From Rhodoferax ferrireducens (GTDB taxonomy: Bacteria > Pseudomonadota > Gammaproteobacteria > Burkholderiales > Burkholderiaceae_C), in NCBI GenBank assembly GCA_002083775.1, contig MTEI01000022.1:1-39215 (forward strand): a DNA stretch of 39,215 bases, written 5' to 3'. This document shows, piece by piece, positions 14,991-23,761 of this stretch (within the stretch, counting starts at the first letter, position 1; every line of letters starts with the position of its first letter). The translations under genes were made by a program, and so were the position numbers. The notes below the pieces were generated by a model. That model was not told where the DNA came from. It saw only the letters and a list, made by a program, of their open reading frames with translations, and did no database searches.

Positions 14991-16229
14991 TTAGCCGGAT
15001 GATTTCATGGCCCGCGCGGCTGCGCAGGATGCGAGAAAGTCCACAGCGTAAGGATCAATATCACCATATCGCTGTGGATCAAAAACCTCTGGTGCGACGA
15101 ATGTTGGCGCGCCAGAGACGAGTTCAGCAACGAGCCGCCCAACCCCGCCAGAAAACGTGATCCCCGAACCGTTGCAGCCCGTGGCCACAAACAGCCCGGC
15201 AATGGCACGACTGGCCCCGATGATCAACTGGCCATCGGGCGTGTAGTTGCTGGGGCCGGTGATGTAATGCGCTAGCCCCAAGGTGTTGACCGCCGGAAAG
15301 TAGTCTGCCAATGACTGCGCGCCCTCTCCCAGGTTTTGCCAGCCATCAGCGTCGTCTGGGTCAAATACGAACCCAGTGAGATCCTTGGGCAAGTGGCGTG
15401 GGTTGACCGCCACTGGCTGCTTCTCTCGCACGCCAAAAAGCAAGGCACCCATCTCGGGCCTGGCATAGGCCCGAATTTCAGGGATCAGCACGATGGCGCC
15501 ATCACGCGGAAACTGGATCGCTGGCTCGGTGATCCAGTATTGGCTGCGCACAGGTGCCATGGGCAATGGCAAACCCAGGTCAGTGCTGAGCAGATTAGCC
15601 CAGGCACCAGCGGCGTTGATGACCACACTGGCCGGTAAATGGGTGCCGTCGGTCAGATGAACGCCGGTCACCCTGCCATGCATGACACCAATGCTCTGCA
15701 CATCAGATGAAAGGCGCACCTGTGCGCCCAGTAAGGTGGCGGTGCGCAGATACGCGCTGGATAGAAGATACGGCTCGACAAAACACTCATCAGGGTAAAA
15801 AGCTGCCAGCTCGAACGACTGCGGTGCCAGCCAGGGGGCCCGTGCCAAGGCCTGCGATTTGTCTAGCCAGTGACTGTCGATACCGAAACTGGCGCAGTGC
15901 CGAGCGCGTGCCTGAAGTGCCTCAGCGTGACTGGCTGACCCGACATGCAAGGCACCCACAGTATGGCGACCCACATCTTCACCATACTCACCCTCCAAAA
16001 CGGCCATGGCTTGGAACGTCTCTTTGGCCAGGGCCATCAGCGCCGGGTCATCGCGTGCCATCGTGACCAGCGCTGCTGCGCGGCTCGTGGCACCGCCTGC
16101 CGGTTGTCCACGCTCAAGAATCAGGACCCGCTGACCCAGTCCACGGCGCCCCAGGGCCCAGGCAATGGCGGCGCCAAAAATGCCGCCACCAATCACAAGA
16201 ACGTCCCGCTGGCTATCCATGTTTTTCAA
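14991..16229 (-). CDS. FAD-dependent oxidoreductase (DAO family) of the phosphonate operon
   Basis: A 412-residue D-amino-acid-oxidase/sarcosine-oxidase-like flavoprotein. The N-terminal Rossmann motif is VLVIGGGIFGAAIAWALGRRG, followed by ILERGQPAGGATSRAAALVT. The C-terminal FAD-contacting part has YTPDGQLIIG and GLFVATGCNGSGITFSGGVGRLVAEL. It sits between phnW (6 bp upstream) and phnX. FAD enzymes recur at this position in AEP clusters; members termed PbfC oxidise N-methyl-AEP to phosphonoacetaldehyde plus methylamine. I infer a similar amine-oxidising role here, but the present protein could equally act on another N-substituted or hydroxylated AEP. No signal peptide, so it acts in the cytoplasm. 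Confidence 0.85.
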   Translation of the reverse strand: MKNMDSQRDVLVIGGGIFGAAIAWALGRRGLGQRVLILERGQPAGGATSRAAALVTMARDDPALMALAKETFQAMAVLEGEYGEDVGRHTVGALHVGSASHAEALQARARHCASFGIDSHWLDKSQALARAPWLAPQSFELAAFYPDECFVEPYLLSSAYLRTATLLGAQVRLSSDVQSIGVMHGRVTGVHLTDGTHLPASVVINAAGAWANLLSTDLGLPLPMAPVRSQYWITEPAIQFPRDGAIVLIPEIRAYARPEMGALLFGVREKQPVAVNPRHLPKDLTGFVFDPDDADGWQNLGEGAQSLADYFPAVNTLGLAHYITGPSNYTPDGQLIIGASRAIAGLFVATGCNGSGITFSGGVGRLVAELVSGAPTFVAPEVFDPQRYGDIDPYAVDFLASCAAARAMKSSG

Positions 16230-16235
16230 CCGGCA

Positions 16236-17354
16236 TCAAGGCAGAACCGGCACACCCATCTCGCAAAGTGTTGACGCCACGGCGTGAACGACCTGGCTGA
16301 TGTCATTTGGCGTCAGGGCACCAATACAGCCTACGCGAAAGGTGTCGACCTGGGTCAATTTACCGGGGTAAAGGATGAAACCCCGATCACGCACACCCTG
16401 ATAAAAAGCGGTGAAGTCATAACGCGGATGCTTCGGGGCATGGAAGGTGACAATGATGTTTGACTGCAAAGCAGGTGGCAAGAATGGCTTCAAGCCAATG
16501 CCACGCATCCCCTCAATCAGCGCGGCACAGTTGGCGCCATAGCGGGTGCTACGAGCTGCCAGCCCGCCTTCCTCATGAAACTGCGCCAACGCTTCATGCA
16601 AGGCCGCCACCACGTGAGTGGGTGGCGTAAAGCGCCACTGCGTCGTTTTTTGCATGTAAACCCACTGATCAAGCAAATCCATGGCAAGGGAGTGGCAGCG
16701 ACCGGCGCTGGCCTCCAAGATGGACTGGCGAACGATCACAAAGCCCATCCCAGGAACTCCTTCCAGGCACTTGCCAGAGGCGGCAATCAGCGCATCAAAG
16801 GGCACCGTTCGTGCATCAATCTCAATCGCAGCGAAGGAACTCATGGCGTCAATGATCAAACCACGGCCAAGGCGCGCCACCACCGCAGAAATATCGGCCA
16901 GAGGGTTCAGAATGCCGGTGCCCGTTTCGCAGTGGACTTGTGCCACGTGGGTGATGCCCGGGTCAGCCAACAGAGCTGCCTCAATAGCGGCCGGGTCAGC
17001 TGGCTGGTCTTCTGCAAAGCGGAGTTCAACCGCTTCCCGGCCAAGGTAGGTCAGGATTTTCAGGATGCGCGCGCAGTAGGCACCATTATTGGGCACCAGC
17101 ACTTTGCCGTCGCGCGGCACCAATGTGCCCAGCGTGGCTTCTACCGCAAACGTGCCGGAGCCCTGCAACGGGACACATACATGGGTGCCCGCGCCATGAA
17201 CCACATCGACGAGCTGACGGCAAACCTCTGCCGTCATGCAATTAAATGCCGCGTCCCAAGAGCCCCAATCATGCAGCATGGCCTGTTTGGTCCGCAGTGA
17301 GGTGGTCAATGGCCCAGGTGTCAGTAATAAGGGGTCGCGGTCAATGGTGTACAT
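16236..17354 (-). CDS. phnW: 2-aminoethylphosphonate:pyruvate transaminase
   Basis: A class V aminotransferase that converts AEP and pyruvate to phosphonoacetaldehyde and L-alanine. I use ATG 17354 ([19 protein letters not shown]), the usual PhnW start; an ATG four codons earlier (17366) is possible. [17 protein letters not shown], the [14 protein letters not shown] glycine-rich PLP loop, [12 protein letters not shown] and the PLP lysine in [17 protein letters not shown] are all present, and the length of 372 is normal. It lies directly behind the transporter permease gene and 6 bp before the FAD enzyme. Confidence 0.96.
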   Translation of the reverse strand: MYTIDRDPLLLTPGPLTTSLRTKQAMLHDWGSWDAAFNCMTAEVCRQLVDVVHGAGTHVCVPLQGSGTFAVEATLGTLVPRDGKVLVPNNGAYCARILKILTYLGREAVELRFAEDQPADPAAIEAALLADPGITHVAQVHCETGTGILNPLADISAVVARLGRGLIIDAMSSFAAIEIDARTVPFDALIAASGKCLEGVPGMGFVIVRQSILEASAGRCHSLAMDLLDQWVYMQKTTQWRFTPPTHVVAALHEALAQFHEEGGLAARSTRYGANCAALIEGMRGIGLKPFLPPALQSNIIVTFHAPKHPRYDFTAFYQGVRDRGFILYPGKLTQVDTFRVGCIGALTPNDISQVVHAVASTLCEMGVPVLP

Positions 17355-17369
17355 CAGTGATTCCAAGGT

Positions 17370-19073
17370 TTATCGTTTGAAATGACGCCAAGCCTGATGG
17401 CGTCGCAGCAGCACCCGTGCGGCAACGGCATAGAGCAGGCTGACGATGAGGCAGGTCAGCACAATCAGCGTGGCCATGGCGGCGGCTGGGCCCAGCTCGC
17501 CAGCTTCGTCCAGATTCAGGATCGACACCGATGCCGGCAGCGTCTGCGGAGAGTACAAAAAGACCAAGGCCGAGACGGTGGTCATCGCGTTGATGAAAAG
17601 GTAGCGGGAAATATCCAGCACAGCCGGCAGGCAAACCGGCAAGCTAACCCGCCAAAAAGTGATGTATTGCGGCACCTTGAGCGACGCCGACACCGCTTCA
17701 AATTCGCGGTCAATGCTTTTCAGCGAAGTCAGCGCCGTCAAGTGGCAGGAGGTGTAGTAATGCACCACATTGGCCAATACCATGATGGTCAAGGTATGGT
17801 AAAGCCCATTGAGCGGGTTGTCTGGGTGGTTAAAGAACAAGATGTAGCCAATGCCCAGCACCAAACCCGGAACACCCATGGGCAAGGCAGTCATCGCCTG
17901 CAAAGCGGGTCGCAACCAGGCAGGGCCACCGCGCGTTTTTTCCACCAGATAAGCCGTGACAAAAATGAAGGGCGTACCCACTGCCGCAGTCAGCGCGGCC
18001 AGCTTCAGGCTGTTCAGGTAGGCATCCAGCACACCGGCTTCAGCCAGGCCGTAAACATAATGCTTGAACGACAGCTCAAGGTTATAGGGCCAGAAAGTAA
18101 CCACCGACGTATACCCCGCCATGCCAAGAACCCCAATCATGGCAATGGCCAGTACGACACAGTACACCAGCAAAGGCAGGTCTCGCCGCCAGTCTGGCTT
18201 GGGCGCATAGGGTACCGCGCGTGCCGTCAAGCTGGCCTGCTGCTTGCGCTGCACTTGCCAGTCCACAATAAAAGCTACCAGCACCGGCACCAGCAGCAGC
18301 AGGGCCACCACCGCGCCGCGGCCAAAATTTTGCTGGCCCACCACTTGCACATAAATCTCGACGGCCAGCACTTGGAAGTTGCCCCCAATCACCTTGGGTA
18401 TGCCAAATTCACTGACTGAATATGAAAACACCACCAAGGCAGCGCTGATCAGGCCATACCGTGCGCCAGGAAGTGTCACCGTGCGGAATTTGCGCCAACG
18501 CGATGCCGACAGTGCATCTGCCGCCTCATACAGCCGCCCATCTGCTGTGGCCAACGCCACCACCAAAATCATCAGCGCATGCGGAAAGCTGGCATACACC
18601 GTGGCCATGATGATGCCAATGGGCCCATAAACGGAGTTGTCACCCAGCCACGACCTCAAAACTCCTTGCGTGCCAAACCACTGGATAAACGAGATAGCGC
18701 CCACCAAAGACGGCCCAAGCAAGGCAGACAAGCCCACGATGCGCCATAAACCAGTCAGGGGAATGCAGGCGCGCTGTATGGCATAGGCGTAAAAAAAAGC
18801 CAGCGGCACGGTGATCAGGGTTACCACTGCGGCGACCCACAGGGTGTTCCACACCGCTGCCAGCATGCCCGGCGTTGCGGCAAACTCCCTGAACCGTGTC
18901 AAGCTGAATTGGCCCCCATCATCGCGCACACTCTCAATCAGCAGCGTGCCAATAGGCAGCAGTAAAAAGACGCACAGCGCCAAAGCTGCCGCGCCCAAAA
19001 GCCAACCCGGGAGGTGCTCCTCCCAGCGACTACCTCCCGTTGGCGTGGCCACTGCAGATACGGCTTGTGTCAT
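17370..19073 (-). CDS. AEP ABC transporter permease (two fused permease domains)
   Basis: A 567-residue protein with two BPD_transp_1 domains in tandem, about 12 membrane segments in all. The first EAA loop is YEAADALSASRWRKFRTVTLPGARYGL and the second is REFEAVSASLKVPQYITFWRVSLPVCL, each about 20 residues after a conserved helix. This FbpB/ThiP-like fused architecture is that of the putative AEP transporter called PhnV2 or part of AepXVW. Its ATG overlaps the ATPase stop (ATGA, 19070-19073), so the two are translationally coupled. Confidence 0.9.
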   Translation of the reverse strand: MTQAVSAVATPTGGSRWEEHLPGWLLGAAALALCVFLLLPIGTLLIESVRDDGGQFSLTRFREFAATPGMLAAVWNTLWVAAVVTLITVPLAFFYAYAIQRACIPLTGLWRIVGLSALLGPSLVGAISFIQWFGTQGVLRSWLGDNSVYGPIGIIMATVYASFPHALMILVVALATADGRLYEAADALSASRWRKFRTVTLPGARYGLISAALVVFSYSVSEFGIPKVIGGNFQVLAVEIYVQVVGQQNFGRGAVVALLLLVPVLVAFIVDWQVQRKQQASLTARAVPYAPKPDWRRDLPLLVYCVVLAIAMIGVLGMAGYTSVVTFWPYNLELSFKHYVYGLAEAGVLDAYLNSLKLAALTAAVGTPFIFVTAYLVEKTRGGPAWLRPALQAMTALPMGVPGLVLGIGYILFFNHPDNPLNGLYHTLTIMVLANVVHYYTSCHLTALTSLKSIDREFEAVSASLKVPQYITFWRVSLPVCLPAVLDISRYLFINAMTTVSALVFLYSPQTLPASVSILNLDEAGELGPAAAMATLIVLTCLIVSLLYAVAARVLLRRHQAWRHFKR

Positions 19074-20149
19074 GCGGCCATGGGCATGGGGTGAAGATGC
19101 TCGGCGGGGATGCCAACGCGCAGGATGGAACCCGCTTGGATGGGTCGGCCTTGCAGATAATTACTGGAAAACTGCGCCACCAAAGGGCGGCTCTGGCCAA
19201 ATTTGGCGTCCAGCGTCACCAACGAATAGGGCCCCAGAAACTCGTATTTCAGAACCTGCGCGTTAAAACTGTTTTCACAGTCATCCAGAATATTGTGCAG
19301 GCAGATGTCTTCTGGCCGAACATAAAAACGCTGGTTACGGGTTTGATCGATGTCAACACCACAACGCAGCGTCAAATCGCCAGCGCGAACATGCTGCGCC
19401 CCCACCGGGCAGGCTTCAATCAGGTTACCGCGCCCAATGAAATCAGCCACAAAGTCGTTTTCTGGCGAACGGTAAACATCCTGAGGTTTGCCAATTTGCT
19501 GAATCTTGCCGCTTTTCATGACCACAATGCGGTCCGCCATGGCCAAGGCTTCTTCCTGATCGTGGGTCACCATGATGGTGGTTACGCCCAGCCGGGTCTG
19601 TAGGCTGCGAATCTCAGACCTCAGCCTGACGCGTTCAATGGCGTCCAATGCCGACAGCGGCTCGTCCAACAACAGCAAATCGGGCGATGTAGCCAATGCG
19701 CGCGCCAAAGCAATGCGCTGCTGCTGCCCGCCGGACAGCTGGGCGGGAAATTTGCTCTCGGTGCCCGGCAAGCCAACCAGGTCCAGCATCTCTGCCACAC
19801 GATGGTTGACGCCTTGGCACGCCACTTTGCGGTCGCCCTTTTTGCTGTTGAGCCCATAGGCCACGTTGTCACCCACGGTCAGATTGGGAAACAGGGCATA
19901 AGACTGAAACACAATGCCGTAATCGCGCCGCGCGGGTGACAGCTTGGAGATGTCCCGCCCGGCATGGAAGACCTGCCCACTGTCTTGCAATTCCAGCCCG
20001 GCTACCGCGCGCAAAAGTGTCGTCTTGCCACAGCCTGAGGGGCCGAGAAGCACCACAAATTCACCCTCCTGAATGGCCAGGTCAATCTTGTCCAGAGCCA
20101 CAAAGCTGCCATAGCGCTTGGTCAGTTGTTGAATGTCCAGGTGTGCCAT
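19070..20149 (-). CDS. AEP ABC transporter ATP-binding protein
   Basis: A 359-residue ATPase with Walker A LGPSGCGKTTLLRAV, Q-loop in GIVFQSYALFPN, signature LSGGQQQRIALARAL, Walker B LLLLDEPLSALD and switch His in MVTHDQEEAL. The roughly 120-residue C-terminal TOBE-like domain (FYVRPEDICLHN...) is of the polyamine/ferric-type importers. Context assigns it to 2-aminoethylphosphonate. It lies 24 bp behind the substrate-binding protein gene and overlaps the permease gene by 4 bp. Confidence 0.92.
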   Translation of the reverse strand: MAHLDIQQLTKRYGSFVALDKIDLAIQEGEFVVLLGPSGCGKTTLLRAVAGLELQDSGQVFHAGRDISKLSPARRDYGIVFQSYALFPNLTVGDNVAYGLNSKKGDRKVACQGVNHRVAEMLDLVGLPGTESKFPAQLSGGQQQRIALARALATSPDLLLLDEPLSALDAIERVRLRSEIRSLQTRLGVTTIMVTHDQEEALAMADRIVVMKSGKIQQIGKPQDVYRSPENDFVADFIGRGNLIEACPVGAQHVRAGDLTLRCGVDIDQTRNQRFYVRPEDICLHNILDDCENSFNAQVLKYEFLGPYSLVTLDAKFGQSRPLVAQFSSNYLQGRPIQAGSILRVGIPAEHLHPMPMAA

Positions 20150-20173
20150 GGCAACTCAGGGTTGAAAGTTGTC

Positions 20174-21205
20174 TTACTTCTTGGGTTCCGATTTGGTCGA
20201 ATAACGCTTTTGCCATTCCGTCAGGATGGCACCGCGGTTCTTGCCCATCCATTCAAAGTCGTTCTTGACCAAGCGCTGTTCGTAGTCAATAGGCACATAC
20301 TTCAGGCGAGTGGCGATGCCAGGAATGGCCACCACGGCAAAGTTCTTGGCATAAAGCTGGTTGGCCTCGTGCGAAGCAGTCCAGTCGGCAAGTTTCTTGA
20401 CGGCTTCAAGATGCGGTGTCCCCTTGACGATGGCGGTGGCTTCAATGTCCCAGCCCAAGCCCTCTTTGGGGAAGATGATGTCAATCGGCGCGCCCTTGGC
20501 CCGCACGGTATTGGCGCGATATTCAAAGGAAATGCCCACCGGGAACTCACCCGCACCCGCCATGACGCACGGCTTGGAGCCAGAGTGGGTGTAAACCGCC
20601 ACGTTCTCATGGAGCTTGTCCATGTAGTCCCAGCCGCCTTTTTCGCCAAAAATCTGCAACCAGGCCGTAACATCCAGAAAACCGGTTCCCGAGGAGTTCG
20701 GGTTCGGCATCACCACCTTGCCCTTGAATTCGGGCTTCAGCAAGTCAGTCCAGCTTTCAATACGCGGCAAGCCCTGCTTCTGCATTTCTGCCACGTTGTA
20801 ACAAATGGCAGCACCCCAAACATCCATGCCAACCCAGGTGGGTGGGTTGGCTGCCGCCCGAAAGCGCGGGTTGATGGCCTTCAGATTGGCGGGTGCGTAG
20901 GGCTGCAACATGTTTTCGCGCTCAAAGACCACCATGCTGGAAACCGCCACACCCATGATGGCATCAGCCACCGGCTTGCCTTTTTCCGCCAGCAGTTTGG
21001 CCGTGATGATGCCGGTCGAATCACGGGTCCACTTGATCTCGATGTCAGGGTTCGTTTTATTGAAGGACTCTTGGTAAGCCTTCAGTTGGTCAGTCTCAAG
21101 TGCCGTGTAGACATTCAATACCGTTTTTTCTGCCAGGGCGGGTAATGCCGCAGCAATTGATAAACCAGCGGCCGCAATGCATTTGACTATACGTTTCAGA
21201 TCCAT
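20174..21205 (-). CDS. Periplasmic 2-aminoethylphosphonate-binding protein
   Basis: The start is ATG 21205 (MDLKRIVKCIAAAGLSIAAA), with AAGGA just upstream and a signal peptide cleaved near ALPALA; the frame extends to 21247 without a better signal. The mature protein opens with KTVLNVYTALETDQLKAYQESF, the extracellular solute-binding type 1/iron-binding-like fold used by the AEP transporter family (AepX/PhnS2). NPNSSGTGFLDVTAWLQIFGEKGGWDYMDKLHENVAVYTHSGSKPC is a highly characteristic stretch of that family. It is the first gene of the leftward phosphonate operon, and its expression is probably controlled from the 21206-21381 intergenic region shared with the GntR gene. Confidence 0.92.
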   Translation of the reverse strand: MDLKRIVKCIAAAGLSIAAALPALAEKTVLNVYTALETDQLKAYQESFNKTNPDIEIKWTRDSTGIITAKLLAEKGKPVADAIMGVAVSSMVVFERENMLQPYAPANLKAINPRFRAAANPPTWVGMDVWGAAICYNVAEMQKQGLPRIESWTDLLKPEFKGKVVMPNPNSSGTGFLDVTAWLQIFGEKGGWDYMDKLHENVAVYTHSGSKPCVMAGAGEFPVGISFEYRANTVRAKGAPIDIIFPKEGLGWDIEATAIVKGTPHLEAVKKLADWTASHEANQLYAKNFAVVAIPGIATRLKYVPIDYEQRLVKNDFEWMGKNRGAILTEWQKRYSTKSEPKK

Positions 21206-21310
21206 GTGGGTTTTCCTTGATGAAATGGAGAAGACATGTCGCAGCAACCCGTCTGATTTCGTCAGCTTGTTCGCCTTGGCCGCTCGGACTCAACGGAGTT
21301 TATGGACTGT

Positions 21311-21331
21311 TTGTGACAAATTGTTGACAAT
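21311..21331. promoter_or_regulatory. Candidate GntR operator in the divergent phosphonate promoter region
   Basis: Two abutting inverted repeats, TTGTGACAA (21311-21319) and ATTGTTGACAAT (21320-21331), lie in the 176-bp gap between the divergent transporter and GntR genes. FCD-type GntR regulators bind short TTGT/ACAA-like palindromes. A TTGACA hexamer at 21324-21329 is embedded, but no convincing -10 box at standard spacing follows. Two operators side by side would let the regulator control both directions. Confidence 0.45.
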
Positions 21332-21381
21332 CTACAAAACCGTGAGATGCCTTAAACTGAGGTTTTTATGGCAACAAAAAC

Positions 21382-22098
21382 ATGTCACAACTGTTGTTAA
21401 ACCCGGTAGAAGATCACCTTTTCCTTGTCCAAAACACCTCATTGACGAGGCTGGTGGCGGAGTCGGTGGAGAAGTTCATTTTGTCGGGCGAACTTGCACC
21501 AGGCGTCAAACTCAACGAGGTAGCCTTGGCCGAGCGCTTGCGTGTTTCAAGGGGGCCGTTACGGGAGGCATTTCGCACACTTGAAGAATCAGGCCTGATC
21601 CATCAAGAAAAAAATCGCGGCGCTTTTGTGCGCGTGATAGCGCTTGAAGAAGCTGCAGATATTTACGATGTGCGCGCCGGCCTGGACGCCGCGGCCGGCC
21701 GCCTGCTGGCCAAGTGCATCACCACTGAGCAGCTCACTAAACTCCGCGCCTTGACCGACGACATGTTGTCAGTGCAAGCCCATGAGATTGATCGTTTTCA
21801 CGCCCTGAACCTGGCCTTTCACGACCAGATCGTGGCTATGGTCGGCAACCAAACCCTGACCGACACCTACGGCAAACTCGTCAAGCAGCTCACACTTTTC
21901 AGAAAGCGCAACTTGTTGGCGCCCAAGGCCATCCCGCGATTTGCCGAAGAGCACAGTGCCATCGTCGATTTGCTTGAAGCGGGTGACGCCACCGGTTGCG
22001 CCCAAGCCCTCTTCGTACATGCCCAAGGCGGACGGCTGCGCATGCTGCAAGACGGCAGTTTGGCAGGTGCAGCAAACGTCGCATGTGTGGCGCCATGA
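21382..22098 (+). CDS. GntR-family (FCD) transcriptional regulator
   Basis: A 238-residue regulator. The winged helix-turn-helix is at about residues 20-90, with LAERLRVSRGPLREAFRTLEESGLI as the recognition region and NRGAFVRVI as the wing. The C-terminal FCD effector domain includes IYDVRAGLDAAAGRLLA and, further on, HALNLAFHDQIVAMVGN and EEHSAIVDLLEAGD, whose histidines and aspartate would bind a metal and a small ligand. Its position, divergent from the AEP transporter operon and overlapping the aminotransferase-like gene by ATGA (22095-22098), makes it the likely phosphonate-responsive regulator of both units. Confidence 0.9.
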   Translation: MSQLLLNPVEDHLFLVQNTSLTRLVAESVEKFILSGELAPGVKLNEVALAERLRVSRGPLREAFRTLEESGLIHQEKNRGAFVRVIALEEAADIYDVRAGLDAAAGRLLAKCITTEQLTKLRALTDDMLSVQAHEIDRFHALNLAFHDQIVAMVGNQTLTDTYGKLVKQLTLFRKRNLLAPKAIPRFAEEHSAIVDLLEAGDATGCAQALFVHAQGGRLRMLQDGSLAGAANVACVAP

Positions 22099-23444
22099 GC
22101 GCCGAATTTGACCATTCTGAGGGTGACGTCAATCTGGGCGCGCGTCGCCAGCACTGGCAAGCCAAAGAACTGCCCGATGCCACACATGAGATGTTGGCGG
22201 AGGACGCCCGTTGGTTTCTGCACCAATCGATGTCCACGCCTTGTCTCAATGCCGTTGTTGCAGCGCAGGGCTCCTGGTTGACAGATGCGGGTGGCCGACG
22301 CATTCTGGACTTTCATGGCAACAGCCTGCATCAGGTGGGTTATGGTCATCCGAAAGTAATGGCTGCCATCACCAACACCCTGGCGCAGCTACCCTTCAGC
22401 CCGCGCCGCTATACCAACCAACCCGCGATCGACCTGGCGCGCCGGCTGTGCACGGCAGCACCCATCGAAGAGGCCAAACTGCTTTTTGCGCCGGGTGGAA
22501 CGGCTGCGATCGGTATGGCCCTCAAACTGGCCCGCGTGGTTACCGGGCGCTTCAAGACGCTGTCGATGTGGGACTCTTTTCATGGCGCTTCGCTGGACGC
22601 CATCTCGATCGGTGGCGAAGCCGTTTTTCGCCAAGGCATGGGCCCATTGCTGCCAGGCGCTGAACATGTGCCGCCCTTTGAGCCCGGTCAATGCGCCTTT
22701 GGCTGCGGTGGGCAGTGTGCCTTGCGCTGCGTTGACTACATTGACTATTGCCTGAAAAAAGAGGGCGATGTCGCTGCCGTCATTGTCGAAACCGTGCGCT
22801 GTACCGATGTTCAGGTGCCACCCCTTGAGTACTACCGCCGCCTGCGCGATAGCTGCACCCGCCATGGTGCCTTACTGATACTCGATGAGATTCCCATCGC
22901 CCTAGGCAGAACCGGCACCCTGTTTGCCGTGGAGCGCTACGGCATTGAACCCGATATGCTGGTCATCGGCAAAGGCTTGGGCGGCGCCAGCATGCCGTTG
23001 GCGGCACTGATCACCCACGCCCGGTTTGATGTGGCGCAGCATATTTCTCTGGGCCACTACACCCACGAAAAGAACCCTGTGGCCTGCGCGGCCGGGCTGG
23101 CTGTACTGCAGGTGATCGATGAAGAAGGCCTGCTGGCGCGCAGCCGCCACTTGGGCGCGATGTCCTTGGAGCGGCTGACACGGCTCGCCGCCGAGCTACC
23201 CGTCATCTCAGAGGTTCGAGGCGTCGGGTTGTTGTTAGGCATTGAATTGCGCGACCAGGGTGAGCGCGCTGCTTCCGACCTGGCCGAAGCTGTTTTGTAC
23301 CGATGCCTTTCAGAGGGGCTGTCTTTCAAAGTCGGTCAAGGCAATGTATTGGTATTGGCGCCTCCCCTGAACATTTTGGAAGATGAACTGTGGTGGGCAC
23401 TCGATTGCATCGCGGCCGCTATCAGGGCAGAAATGCTGGCCTGA
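22095..23444 (+). CDS. pbfA: Class III aminotransferase-fold enzyme, probable PbfA-type hydroxy-AEP ammonia-lyase
   Basis: The start is ATG 22095, overlapping the GntR stop; the product has 449 residues. PLP features are APGGTAAIGMALKLAR, DSFHGASLDA, D264 in LLILDEIPIALGRTGTLF and the PLP lysine K293 in VIGKGLGGASMPLAA. Enzymes of this fold in phosphonate clusters, first annotated as aspartate aminotransferase family, include PbfA, which eliminates ammonia from (R)-1-hydroxy-2-aminoethylphosphonate to give phosphonoacetaldehyde. Context and size fit PbfA, but a true transaminase for AEP is the alternative. Odd feature: four cysteines at 200, 204, 208 and 212 in a C-x3-C-x3-C-x3-C array. Confidence 0.75.
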   Translation: MSAEFDHSEGDVNLGARRQHWQAKELPDATHEMLAEDARWFLHQSMSTPCLNAVVAAQGSWLTDAGGRRILDFHGNSLHQVGYGHPKVMAAITNTLAQLPFSPRRYTNQPAIDLARRLCTAAPIEEAKLLFAPGGTAAIGMALKLARVVTGRFKTLSMWDSFHGASLDAISIGGEAVFRQGMGPLLPGAEHVPPFEPGQCAFGCGGQCALRCVDYIDYCLKKEGDVAAVIVETVRCTDVQVPPLEYYRRLRDSCTRHGALLILDEIPIALGRTGTLFAVERYGIEPDMLVIGKGLGGASMPLAALITHARFDVAQHISLGHYTHEKNPVACAAGLAVLQVIDEEGLLARSRHLGAMSLERLTRLAAELPVISEVRGVGLLLGIELRDQGERAASDLAEAVLYRCLSEGLSFKVGQGNVLVLAPPLNILEDELWWALDCIAAAIRAEMLA

Positions 23445-23761
23445 TCGGCCCATGTCATCCGCGCTAGCATGGGTCGACAAGGTTTTGTCCGCTGTCGACG
23501 GCTCGCATTTGTGACGAATATCCTTAACCCAGTCGTGCAACAGACAAGTCATCATGCCAATCTCACATGGCAAACACCGCTCGCGCAGCCTCCCACACAA
23601 CCATTGCCAATGTGACCATACAACTCACCGATGTTGAACAGCACAACTGCATTGCCATCCGGAACCATTTGAAGTTACTGACCTTGGGTTGGCGTGGTGC
23701 GCGATTCCCGCTACGTCTGAGCCCTGCGACGCACCATCAACTGGTTGACGACAATGTGCCA
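23445..23761. other. Intergenic region without a supported gene
   Basis: This 317-base gap follows the pbfA-like gene. The hydrolase reading frame stays open back to 23567 and could encode 65 extra residues, but that stretch resembles no family and would place the obvious signal peptide internally. A short near-palindrome around 23452-23474 (CCCATG ... CATGGG) may act as a weak terminator. I see nothing else. Confidence 0.4.

Noticed and set aside
20126..21145. 339-residue plus-strand frame opposite the AEP-binding protein
   Set aside because: Antisense shadow; the minus-strand protein has signal peptide, ribosome site and family motifs.
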